64,000 nt of DNA, from positions 19,762,266 to 19,826,265 of the forward strand of contig OX387197.1 in the NCBI GenBank assembly GCA_947561715.1, written 5' to 3'. Positions 1 to 11,700 of the stretch are shown here, piece by piece. The position numbers and the translations under genes were made by a program. Numbering within the stretch: the first letter of the stretch is position 1; every line of letters begins with the position of its first letter. The notes under the pieces are model-generated. The model saw nothing but the letters and a program-made list of their open reading frames with translations, made no database searches and was not told the DNA's origin. This DNA comes from Ascidia mentula (taxonomy: Eukaryota; Chordata; Ascidiacea; Phlebobranchia; Ascidiidae).

Positions 1-511
1 GATAAAAACCTACTTTTTGGAGCGCGATACGAAAAAAAAACCTCGACATATAGCGCATGGATTTTTGACCAGCTAGTGCCAGGATAGGGTGCATAAAGTC
101 AAGTGCAAGACCATAAACTACCAAGATTAACAGTTTTGTAAGACTGCTTTACCTACGTATCCAAACAACGCATGCAATGCAGTTATTTGTAATCTGCATG
201 CTGAGATCTGTACAATTTTGCTCTTATAACTGTACCACAGCATTTTAGCAGTGGCCATGCAAACTGTGTTCACATAGGCGGCAAACACCTTATCCAAGAT
301 GATAGGACAATTGCATTTACTTGTCAATGTCAAGACGCACGTCGCTTATAGGCATGCGGTCGCAGCAAACAAGTTTCCCTGTGTGCCGCCGAAAACGCCT
401 CAGGGCAAGGCATCTATAATTCCATTTATGTGCGTGCGTGGGAGGCCAAAATTTCCGCTGTTTTTCCACGTTTTAAGTTAGAACACCGGACGTTGTTTCA
501 TAACTACTTAC
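1..511. other. Left-edge region, no feature identified
   Basis: This should hold the next intron and linker exon of the minus-strand module gene. The next copy of the exon carrying the DGGxDM[FY]D motif is not visible on the minus strand here, so the following module, if there is one, lies outside the window. The short ORFs show no recognisable domain. Confidence 0.4.
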
Positions 512-3500
512 CTTCCCCTGATAAGACATAAAAGAATCTGCGCATGACGGCGTTCAATTCTTCGTCAGTTATGACGTCATCGGGGTGTCTGCGAATGTTT
601 GAAACAGCGTATATGTCTTTGAACAGTGGATTTGAGAAAAGTGGAAAATTGTTATAATTTCAGGCATATAGAACTTCGCCTTCATATGGATGCTTTACCT
701 AGAAAGCAGTGTGTAACCGAATATGGAAGGTGGGCCGTTCCCAGCTTGAACAGTTGCGTTGTTTCTAAAGATATTCCTGTTGCGCGACTTGATTTCCAAA
801 TCTATTTCTGTTGCTTGGTTTCCCTGCATGAGACAATAAACTTGACCAATATTGAAAAATCATGTGCAAGTTACATCACCTGTTCGGAAAGATAAAAAAA
901 GATTTCGCAGACGGTTGCATCGTAGGCGTCGTAAACTTGAACTGCTTTGTATGACAACCTAAAGTTGTTGCTGCTTATTTGTCCTGACGAGTTTTTCATC
1001 CTTCCCCTTCCATCAGCTCCAAGGTTTGAAACAACCTGCAGATAAATAGATTACTTCAAATAACACTAATATGTTTCGATGATTTGTTACTGCGTTGATT
1101 CAAAGATAAATTTTATACAGGGAGGAGACCCCGCACGCACTGAGGAAAAAGTTGTCTGGTAGGTTAACACGAGGGGATGCGTGTAAACATATGGGCGAGT
1201 TACCGGGTCTCCCTTTTCTCCTGAATAAGCAGAAAATTCAAAACGATGTAATCTCGACACGGTACTGTTTGTCGATAACTGGGCATTGGATTTGGTAATA
1301 AAAGGACTATGAGAACATACAATGGCTTACATAATAATTTGTTATATAAATACAATTTGCAAATTAACAGTTATTTCTTTATGGCTTATCACATGTTGTT
1401 TTTACCTCAATGGAAAAATTTCTCAGACCAGCACCTTCAGGCCTTGATTCGATGTTAAACAAGGCAGTAAACGGATGGGTTGCGAAAGACAAAAACCTAT
1501 ACCCTGACGACCTGCAATCAAACATATATTATTTTGCACTGTGCAAACTGCAATTACGGCTAACTTACATGTATGTGCGATTGTAAACCACCTGAGTCAA
1601 ATTACGTCCATCCACGCTAAAGTACACCTGTAGTAAAAAGTTTCTTTCTTCAGTTTTTTTTTTACTCTCGCAATCGACATGACATTACAATATTGGAGGT
1701 TAAAAAGTTAGCGATAGGAAGTGTAAGTACAGCTATTTACCGAGTTTCCTCCGTCATACATGTCGTTCCCGCCGTCGCTAATAGAAGTTTGCACATCTCC
1801 TGTTCGGTAAACGTAAAAGTGAAAGTTTGCAATGAGGTCACTTAAGCTGGCTTCACTCAATCTTTCCATGAGGACATCCCGTGACATCGAGGCTAAAAAA
1901 TCATGTAAACATAAAGTTTGCACTAAAACTGTGTAATGTTTGTCGCAAACAAAAAACAAAATACCGAAATAAGGGGTTTCTGCAGTGACAGCGACCGATG
2001 TTACTTGAATTGTTGATAAATTTTGCGTCGCCGAAACATCTTCGACCGTGGTAGGAACAGAAGGAACGTACGGTGAAGTAACTGGGACTGCGTACATCAA
2101 CATAACCTTTAATAACCATTATGGAACCTTAAGCCATAAGATCAATGTAATGAAAATACCGGATGCTTGTGTTGTTGAATTAAGCAACGTCGCTGTACTC
2201 GTTGTTCCCATCTGAGTTGTTATAGGGGAGAATGCTTTTCACATAAAGTAGCACAACACAGATTTTAAAACTTTTGCAGGATGACACTTGTCACAAACAT
2301 TTCACTTGATTGAATCCGAAACTTTTTTAATGTATAATTCCACTAATTGCTTTTACACTTGTTAAATATAATTTTGATTGAAATCTTACGTGGAGTTTGC
2401 GGAAAAAGGCTTTCTACTATTACTTTAACTGCATTTAAGATCTCCGTTTCATTGAAAGATTGGGGATTTGCTCTGAACAAAAATTGGGGTTTAAATTATA
2501 AATTTTTTGAAGAATTAGAATTGGAAAAACATCATTAATACTTCGATAAAAGGGTGTATCCAAAAACAACGTTGTTGATTATTTCGCCTGAAAGGATGCC
2601 CTGTCTGGACGATGCTCCTTTATACGAGATTGTATCTTCGCGAAGAAGCAAAGTTGTTTCAGGATATGTAATCTGCTGAAGTGTAATAAACCGGTGTTAT
2701 CCTAATTGTTCCAATTATGTCTACATTACAAAAAGACGTTTACTTGTAAAATGGCTGGCAAAAAGTATAACCTGACTTTATGTTTGTTGGCAAGTGATTT
2801 TATGGAATGTTTTGGTCACAACGTATACGATCGTATATACTGCAAATTTAGTACATATTTACCACTATGTAACCAAGACCATACGTGTGTATCCTGCACA
2901 TGTACATACATAGTAACCTACTGTAGGACTATCCATGTTGACAGAAAAAAACACTTCGCATGTAGATGGTTTTCTTGCACCGAATCGTTGAAACCCAGCT
3001 ACATCTACGATCAATCCAGATATCGAAAAACTTCTTGTGGTAATCGCTTCTTCATCAGATACATGATTGGACACAATCTAAAGTATGGATAAGATAACTT
3101 CTACGCACAAGTTGGGTTAAAACTAGTTTAGTTACTTCGATGATGTATTTGCTGCTGTAGCTTTTCTCAATCCACCATAGAGCAACAAAGGGATGGGAGG
3201 CAACCGACGAAAAAACGGAATTATCAAATCTAATTGAAAACAATGATTCAAGCATTTAACAAATGCCAAACTGAAACCTTGTCACCTGTAAGTTTCTTGG
3301 TACACCACGTCCGTCACAGATTTGTTCGCGTAAATTCTAATCTACAAAAATAAATCAAATTGACTATTTCCTGCATGTTATTTGCATTACGCATATAAGG
3401 CGCTGATAAATATTTGCTCATTTCATTTTGGCTTCCAAAAGTTTTTTTTATGCTTAGTAATTAAAAGCCACGACAGGACGTTCAATTTTATGTCTTTTAC

Positions 3501-3716
3501 AGATCGAAGTAGCAAGGTATTTACAGTCCTATAAGCCACTGCATGGTTTGCAGCTGCCTACCCTGTTCCCGTTGTCAAACATATTCAATCCTCCATCGAT
3601 GATACTTCGTAATTCCGGGTCATCGTAGGTGTAGTTATGAAAGTCCGATATCTGGCTAGTAATTTCGTTTGTATGTGCGGCAATGGAATGCAGAGCATTA
3701 GTTATGTTGAAGGAAT
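512..3716 (-). CDS. Partial gene made of two copies of an unknown ~230-residue module
   Basis: Minus-strand gene whose product I do not recognise. Upstream module exons (transcript order): 3716-3562, 3341-3286, 3229-3136, 3077-2922, 2672-2542, 2472-2390. Downstream module: 1892-1741, 1627-1569, 1511-1406, 1035-880, 823-699, 588-512. Each exon matches one exon of the module repeated six times in the plus-strand gene at 9421-30181, with the same splice phases. Conserved signatures are DGGxDMYDxGN (exon A), VYNRTY (B), FxSxAxHPF (C), an invariant Cys in VCEIFF or TCEVFF (D) and FGYTLLS (E). Linker exons between the modules (2160-1893) were not resolved: a Ser/Thr-rich open frame exists there, but its phase does not join cleanly. 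No signal-peptide exon was found upstream and the 3' end lies left of the window. It is probably a secreted or surface protein, inferred only from its paralogy with gene 1. Confidence 0.8.
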
Positions 3717-6700
3717 CTGTGACAAATATATCTAGCATAATTTTGTGTCAAACGCAACATTTAAAGCATGAGCAATTGGCACAAAAGTAGTATGCACCTT
3801 GACATTCAGAAATATGTTTTTCAAAGTTTTATTAAAATTTATCACGAAATTTAGCGTTTCGCACCTCAGCAGTTGCCAAAAACATGTACATGATATAGTA
3901 ACACTGAAAGGTGTTTAATGAATGAATACTGGATCAATTTAAAACAAAAAGTCCCTGGCAGGCTGTCGATCGCTCACCGTATCGATATAATTATATATTA
4001 AATTTCATAAAGCAATCTGTGGACAGCTCAGATGGTTTTTTTATGAGAAAAATATATTTGCCTAAAAAGGCATCAAAAAGGCAAACAGGCATTTAACTGA
4101 TGATGCCTTTTTAGGCAAAATATATTTTTCTTATAAAAAAACATCTGAGCTGTCCACAGATTGCTTTATGAAATTTATTATATAATTAACTCATAAAGGT
4201 TTAGTTATTTATTTTGGTTACAAAAAATATTGCTTTTTTTCTGCGCAAGTGTACCCACCTTCAGCATTTCCTCGCAAAATACAGTTTATCAGAGCAACCA
4301 CCAAGCACCACCTGGCGCAAAACATTTTGCTGCTCTCCTTCGTCAGTTACCAGAAGGGCATAGAAACAATTTTCGTAATAGGCGGATAAAGTTCTTAAAC
4401 CTCGTCTACAAATATCATTCATTAATATTTAACAACAGCTATCGAATTTTGCTCCGAAAATCTCCTCTGCTAAATTTTCTCGCCGAAGTGCAAATGAAAC
4501 GTGCGTGCACAGACAGTGAACTTAACTGCACTGTCACGCGCAAAACCTCCGCTGCTCACTATAATCTTTGGGCTAAAATATGCCCTAGGCCGAGTTTACG
4601 ACCGCGTGCGTAAGACCGCATACACGAAAAATGTGTACCTTCTTCCTTTGCACTTTTTAGCTCAATCAAAATACCGGTTTTAAGCCAAAATGTTTTCAGC
4701 GCTGGGAAAAGTCGTTAAAATCCGCTTAGATTACGACTGTTTACGTCACTAAAGTGCATGAGTATGTGTTTGTAATACTCGTCTCGTTGCGTTTTAACTT
4801 GTGATGAGTGACTAGCGCACCTCAGGATTACTGCAGAGCTATACAATTAAGTTTCATGCATGGTAAATTGCCAATGTTCACAATGTTCACAATGTGCAAT
4901 TACGTTTTTGTAATTAATGCTGGGTGAAATATCTAAGCGTTTATGTGACCTGACTTGGTGTTACGTTTGTTTACAGATGCGCAACAACCTGACTACATTG
5001 TCTAGTTAGCAAATTTTTGAAGTGATGTATATCAGCCACGATACCACTTTAAAAACTGACCTTGGTAAATTTCAAATGCTTTTGAAATCGGACTAAAAGT
5101 AAATCAAATTGCCGAGTTTACATTTAAACCGTGAGAAGCAGCAATGCAGAAGTGCGTTTTGCCGGCGGCCCGATTATCTCGTTTGATCATGAGCACGCTC
5201 ATGCCTAATGTTAGGTACCGCTTATTGTTATAATTTGCCCTACGGTCTAAAGGTAGTGCTGGCTCGTGCATGAGCATATATGAGACTGCGGCAACCCAAT
5301 ATTTCGACTTAATATTATCGATAACATTCAATATTATTAATGAGGTAATTTTTGTATTTAACTTTATATTACAACGCTATGTCAGGACAGTAATACGACT
5401 TACATCAGTACTTGGGCCGTGCAGTTTAACTGGTGGCAACTTCCTCCTTGCTTTCAACAACTAATTTCATTCACACAGTTTTTGACATGAGCCTTCTGTG
5501 TAATCCATGTATTTTTCAAAAAAGTACGCATAAATCCCCAAATCGCTTTAACGCAGGGTAGGCCAACCTTTACGCTCTATACCAGAGATTATCAAAAATA
5601 CGCATGTGTGCTAGTGAAAAAATAACGGTTTTCCAGAGGAAAGTACTTCATAAATTTTGGTCTCTCATGTCCATGGATGCAAAAGGTTGTTTCCAAATAA
5701 CACTACCAAGACACAAACTCAGTGTACTTTCTTTCTATTGTTTCTTTTCGGAAGACCATGCGGACATTTTTTGTAGACTGTCCATTACCTTCACCGTGAG
5801 AACGTCAAATGAAAGTGTTCTCATGCTCCACTATGCGGACACTAAAGAAAATATCCTCTAGCACCCTTTGTGGGCGTTATGTTGATCGTTACTTCACCAA
5901 TTGCAACAGTACGTGATTTACACCAACGGCAGTGCACAATGCGCGGGAAACGATGTCTTAGGTTAAGTTGTGCTACGCGCGAATGATTTGATTTGGTTAA
6001 CTTAGTGTATTCATTTACGTTATAACTACGATTCTGGGATGTTTTAATGGTTTCTAGTTGCATTGCAGCCGGTCGCAATGGGAGGTTATGGGTTGCAACA
6101 AGGTGCATAAGGTGGCCACTCTGCTGACAAAAAAAAAAACGTGAACGCTCGGTTCAAAGAGCACTTCCTTTGTTAGATTTATTCGTCCTGGGGACTCTCC
6201 AATAGTTACGGTTTATTTCGCAGGTCGTCGGGATCAGCTCCAAAATTCGCTTAGTTCTAATCGTAGATCTTGTTGATGGTCGCAGATGTTGATGTTGGAA
6301 AAGGTGTACACCGCGCAGCGCGCTAACAGGCCAGAAACAACAACAGATCCCATGGCAGCAAATGTTTTATTTAGGCGTGGAATCCATAGCAGCGTCGATA
6401 AAACGTGCAAAACAACAACTAAACACGCTAGAATAAAGGGTAAAATATAAAAGGAAATGTACGACGGCGAAAAAGAAGGAATGATAATATTGTGGTTTGA
6501 GTTAAATACGGAATCGGAATCTATTTCCTCCCAGTTTTTGGTACCTATATTTAGGCATGTGTAAGGCTAATTTAGAATCACAATTGGAAGACGCCTTGTT
6601 AGTCTTGTCAGGTGCACTGCGTACGTGCACCCCTTTTAAAACGCTTTATTGAAATCGTTAAAAGTCTAACCGCTTTTAAGTGAAGTCGTTTCTTTTGACA

Positions 6701-8638
6701 ACAAGTTTACGAAGATTTTATTGGAGAGGCAAGTCCAATTTTTTTTATTGGAAAATCCGCGAACAAAAGTTTGACGTCAATGATCTTTAACAACCTTCCC
6801 AGCGCAATCGTTCTGTTAAGACGTTAAAGTATTTTTAACGTGGGTAAACATATAGCTATTGTGTTTAATGAATAGCAGACTTCGAGGAACTGCAGTAATT
6901 ACTTCGAAAAAATTCCAAAGTCACAAAAGCACCGTTGATTTAAAAATAGGGGCACAGAAAGGGAAACTTCGCAGCGTTTATCTTATTAGCAGAACATCAA
7001 ATATATGCCTTTTGTTGTAGATATTTGAGGGTTTGATTGACATGTTATATAAGTACGTAACCCCATGATTTTGTAACATTTCCCATTTTGGAAAACCCTG
7101 GTTGCATGGAAATATGTGTTAATGCTTGTAGGTAATTATCTCGTCAAGCACATAGCGCATAGTACACGAAGTCGTTACACATGTGACGTTTTTTGCGAAA
7201 AGCTTATGTTTACCCGGAAGCAAGATTAATCAAACAAGTTTAACAAAACATTGATTATAATCGAAACAATTTTCCAAATCGGAAATGACAAGATCACAAG
7301 AAACATGTTTTACTATATGATCATGTTACCGCTTTGATGTTCTAGATTCTAGGATATACGATCTTCCATTTCGAAAGAAGTTTTTTGCTGGCTGTCGTTG
7401 TAAATTGCCTTTGACGAGTCTGCAAATAAAGCGCACGCAAAGGACAATGTAAGTAATAAAAAAAAACCAACGTTATTCAAACAATTCAAACTTTATGGAA
7501 CATATGGGGAACACTGCTATGAATACAATGAACCTGTAGTAAATCCAAACTCAACAGACCTAGGATTTTTCAAGTGTTCCTCAGCAAACAGCTTCAGCAT
7601 AATAACCATTTTATCACTTCGAGTTGGAAAAGTAGCGCTGCACGCCATAGAGATGTGTTGCACAAAACCGTTGACATATATCGATGAAACCAGTAACAAG
7701 TTGTACGAAGCCAAAAGTTCTAAATAGCAACTAATAGCAGCAGTTACACAATTTCGAACGAAGAATGCAGTCCTTGATGACCAATCTAGATAAAAGGTTT
7801 GTCGAGCCAAACAGGATTAAAAACCCGTTGGAGTGTCGACGTTTACGGTTAAGACCGATGCTTGTGCTAGTGGTGCACACAAAACCAGTGTAAATGGAGA
7901 CGAAGCGTGTTAGTTTTAGTTGGAATGGATTACATTAAAGTTCTTGTTTGAATTACATTTGTGACAAAAAAAAGTAACTTCAGTTCCGAGTGCGTGACTT
8001 TGTCTCACGGAAAAGGTGTGATCCGATAAATATGCAGGTTCTGGTATGTTCTTTGATGCAAAACTAAAGTTGACCTCATGCACCGATATTCTCTCCTATG
8101 GTTGGCACATATTTTATTGATTAAATCATAGGTTTTGGCTAAGAGCTGGAAACAAAACTATAAAATTAGAGCGGTGATTTTCAGCCAAAGTTCTTAGCGC
8201 CACATGCGGCACTCAACTATTTTTTGCGCCCCCCAGTATCAGGACTGTTCGTAGAAAATGCAGGACTGGATTTAGAAAGTCACTTTTTAATTTGTTTGGC
8301 ACCGGAAAACTAAATTTTTGAAGTTGGAAAAGTGCAGGACACTTCTGACCGCGTCGCTAAATGTGCGATTTGATAAAATGTGTGCCCACAAAAAAGATAT
8401 TTCACATCGGGTCTTCCGTCTGCTACGACCGGCCACGAACTTATGCGGCTGCTTCCAAACGTAAGGTTCCGAATTTAGCTATGAATTTAGATAAGGTTGG
8501 GAATCACTGATGTAGAGTATTATTATAAAAAAACAAGTACCTCTTAAATGCAGTATGAAGGCTAGCGTGCTGAAGGTAGGACTACACTTTCCGAAAATCT
8601 TAGTCAATACTTTTTGTACAGAAACTGTAATAAGCGAA
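3717..8638. other. Divergent intergenic region
   Basis: About 4.9 kb between the minus-strand module gene and the plus-strand gene 1. Apart from the MITE at 3989-4187 and a short dispersed repeat at about 3950-3980, I see no coding exon, RNA gene or retroelement. The first exon and promoter of the minus-strand gene should lie here. Minus-strand candidates were scanned for a hydrophobic exon ending in phase 1, and none was convincing. Confidence 0.5.
3989..4187. mobile_element. Palindromic MITE (~199 bp)
   Basis: Two arms of about 90 bp are near-perfect inverted complements. The left arm starts AATTATATATTAAATTTC and the right arm ends AAATTTATTATATAATT. Both carry the CAATCTGTGGACAGCTCAGA block in opposite orientation. 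There is no coding capacity, so this is a non-autonomous DNA element or foldback element. Confidence 0.8.
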
Positions 8639-8705
8639 ATGAAGCTCCTTTTGAGCTTTATTGGTGTTTTACTGTTTTGTGTTAGAAAAGCAACACAACA
8701 ATCCG
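8639..8705 (+). CDS. Gene 1 exon 1: signal peptide
   Basis: Encodes MKLLLSFIGVLLFCVRKATQ and three further residues, ending in phase 1 at a GTAAGT donor. The ATG at 8639 gives a compact hydrophobic leader. The open frame extends upstream to an ATG at 8555, but that start would bury the hydrophobic stretch behind 28 mostly polar residues, so 8639 is preferred. The first exons of genes 2 and 3 are the same kind (21-22 codons, phase 1). Confidence 0.75.
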
Positions 8706-11700
8706 GTAAGTTTTTGATATTTTTGTTGAGTCACGTAGGCTACTATTTATGGAATGGAACAAGAAACATTTTATAAATGCTATAACGATGTAAAATAAAA
8801 CATATCGTATCACCAAAAGTAGAAAAAGCAGGGATTCTAAAACATTTTAGGCTTACGGTACACTTGGATCCTCTTAATTCGTTTACGGCACACCAAACTT
8901 TTATTTCAAGTTATAAAACGAAACAACAGGTGGCCCCGGTTATGTAAACGAATTGCTTTGTTTCGGAAGGTGGGTTTGGTAAAACATTTTACAACTTTCG
9001 CGGACAGAGTTTGAGAAACCCTGTTCTAAAGGTTACCGACCTCTTGCCTATAAAGTAACTGATACAGTTACAAGGTTACTGACTCAATGCAGTTAACCTA
9101 TGTTGTAGCTATCACGTGGTTGTCAAATTCTAAATTAAAATAATTGCCAAGTGGCGTAAAGCATTAAAAAGACAAACATAACACTCCGATGATCAGACGT
9201 AACAAATACGATAAATTGACAAGTGCATACTGTACAGCATAACAGCAACAAAGCCAAACAATCAAGTATATTTTCCATTGTTAAATCAAAAAAACGTGTA
9301 AAAAGCGCCTCCGAGGAGCTAAAAAAATGGCACAATTGGTGAAATGAGATGTAACACTATAGGGATTAAAACTATTTCGTCTAAGGAAACAAAGCTCTGA
9401 ATATTGCGTATTGGTTCCAGTAACGCAAAAAACAGGAGATTACCTCCAGAGGCTCCGGGCGTCCAACTTGACTAAAGATTTGAATAACTTTTACCCCTGC
9501 AAGTATGATGATTGGCCTCCCCCCGGTAACGAAATTAGGGATGGAGGGTGGAATATGTATGACTTTGGAAACGAAGTGAGTACTTTAAACTTTAATCTAA
9601 AAGCCTAATTTTTGATAATTTATTTCAGGTATATTTCACTGCGGACCGAAGTAGTATATGGGCTGAGTACAATCGAACATACAAGTACGCTCTGATTGTA
9701 AAGGAAGAAATCTAAACTTTTTTGTTATTAAAAGTCTATTTAAGTTAGTTTTGCTTGATGTATTGTAATGTGCTACAGTGGTTCAGACTTCTCGTTTTCA
9801 ACGCTTGCTGTGCACCCGTTTGTTGCGTTTTATTACATCAACGCAAATGATAGTGATAGGAGCTACTCAATTCAGGTAAAATGTGGTAATTACTATACGT
9901 AATAGATCATGTGGAAAATCAACTTACATTCTTTTATTGTCGCCCCATCGCCTTTAAGCGTTTTGTGTGGTTTTGCTGGGACTGACACATACCACGAAAT
10001 TACTTTTTTAAAGTTGTTCCCAGCAGATTCTTTTAAAACCCCTGGTTTCTAATATGTGAAGCGACTGTTTATTCTGAGAAATAAAGTAATACAACATTTT
10101 GTCATTTAAAATTTTTATGTGTTTTACACATGTAAAACCGGTGCTATGAAAAAAAGCAATTATAGATTTTTTTTTTAGGTTTCATCAAATTTGGGTGCGA
10201 GAGGCCGTGGTATTTTCCAAGAGTTTTTTGGTGATGTTGAAGACGATGATTATGAACTGCATTTTAGAGGTGTTCAAGTTTTCCATGCCTCTGTACCCAG
10301 TGTTTGTGAAGTGTATTTCTATATTTCTAAAGTAAGTGATGCTTCTTGTTGTTGCAGCACAAAAAGTAAAAACAGATTTATTGTTCAATTACAAAATTCA
10401 TTTGGAAATTGTAACGTACTCACGAAGTGTTTCTAGGACTAACCTGGACTATTGTAAAATCATCTAAGACAACTAATCGTAAAAATATCGCCCTTATGAC
10501 ATCATTACTTTAAACACCAAAAACAAACAAACATAAAACAAAAGTAAACATTTTAAAGATTGAAATTAACATTGATTATACTTGTTGACGTAACGTTCAA
10601 CAAGAGCAGCTTTGTCGTCCTTTTGTTTGTATACCTTTGTGTGACCTCACCCCACATTGCTCTCTGCAGCCACGCCACCTTGTGAAAAACGATGTTTTTT
10701 GTTTAGCCGAGATAATTGTCGCCGCATGGTGTGCATGTTTCGGCAAGTATGTGGTGTTGTTAAACTTGGTAAAAGTCGCGGGTATTGTCAAGTAAAACTT
10801 TCAATGCCGGGTACTCTATTACGTCACAAGGCCAATTACTGTTTATGCATCAACATAAATCGGGCCGCTTTCGCTCGCGTGTCGCATAACGTCCATGCAG
10901 CATAGGCGCCAAGTTTTCAGAATCACCGGGGAAACCGGTCCCATCGTGACGTCAAAACTAATGTTAACCGTAATTGGAGGGGGTTATAAATTTCGGGGAA
11001 AATTCCTCTATTTATCGCTGTTATATGACAGTAAATTGGGGGAAAAACAAATATGCATGCGGTAGCCCGGTAAGCCTCTGCACATTTTCGCAATGTGTTT
11101 AAAATCGGAACAAATTTTAGTTTTGTTCTCCAGCGAAAAGAATGGTTTACATTGAGAAAATCGCACGTGACGCGGGTCACTTTACCGACATCCCGGTTAT
11201 TCACAGCTTTAATTTCCATACGTACCAAGCGCGTCAAAGTGTATGACTTTCTTACAATTGTCGCAGCGCAACATTGTAATTGTGACTAAATAACTACAAA
11301 TTTGCGGGCCCCCGTACATAAAGCCACCGACGTCCAGCGTGGTTGTTGTCTGCTGTGTTGTCCTGACTAGCTTTATCACTGGTATCGCTGGAAATCTACG
11401 GTAATCTTGTTGGTTGAAGTTAACTGACGTGTCTTTTCCAGACATTTCGGTCGGTTTGCACCAAGTAGAGAACATTTCTTCGTTTTTCAATGATTTGCCA
11501 GTTAGCCATTTTGGTGCAGACGAGTAGTTGCGTGCATACACAAGCGGACCTATCACTTGCTTCATTTCTATGTTGATCTCTGCTGTAATGTGGTGCGAAA
11601 CGTTATCTCTGCAGTAAGATCATCTTCTGATGTCTACACTCCCGCACAAATATTTTTGCATTCCCCGCTTAAATATTTGCACGAAGCGTTCTGCTTCTCC

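Noticed and set aside
2160..2211. Ser/Thr-rich linker exon in the minus-strand gene
   Set aside because: Its length and phase do not fit, and the required frame hits a stop, so the linker was left unresolved.
3481..3540. Candidate exon B directly after exon A in the minus-strand gene
   Set aside because: It gave no module-like peptide; 3286-3341 matches exon B in length, phase and motif.
7517..7810. 97-codon minus-strand ORF in the divergent intergenic region
   Set aside because: It shows no similarity to the module, no signal-peptide pattern and no splice context; likely chance.
8555..8638. Upstream in-frame ATG of gene 1
   Set aside because: It would place 28 extra residues before the hydrophobic leader; 8639 gives a normal signal peptide as in genes 2 and 3.
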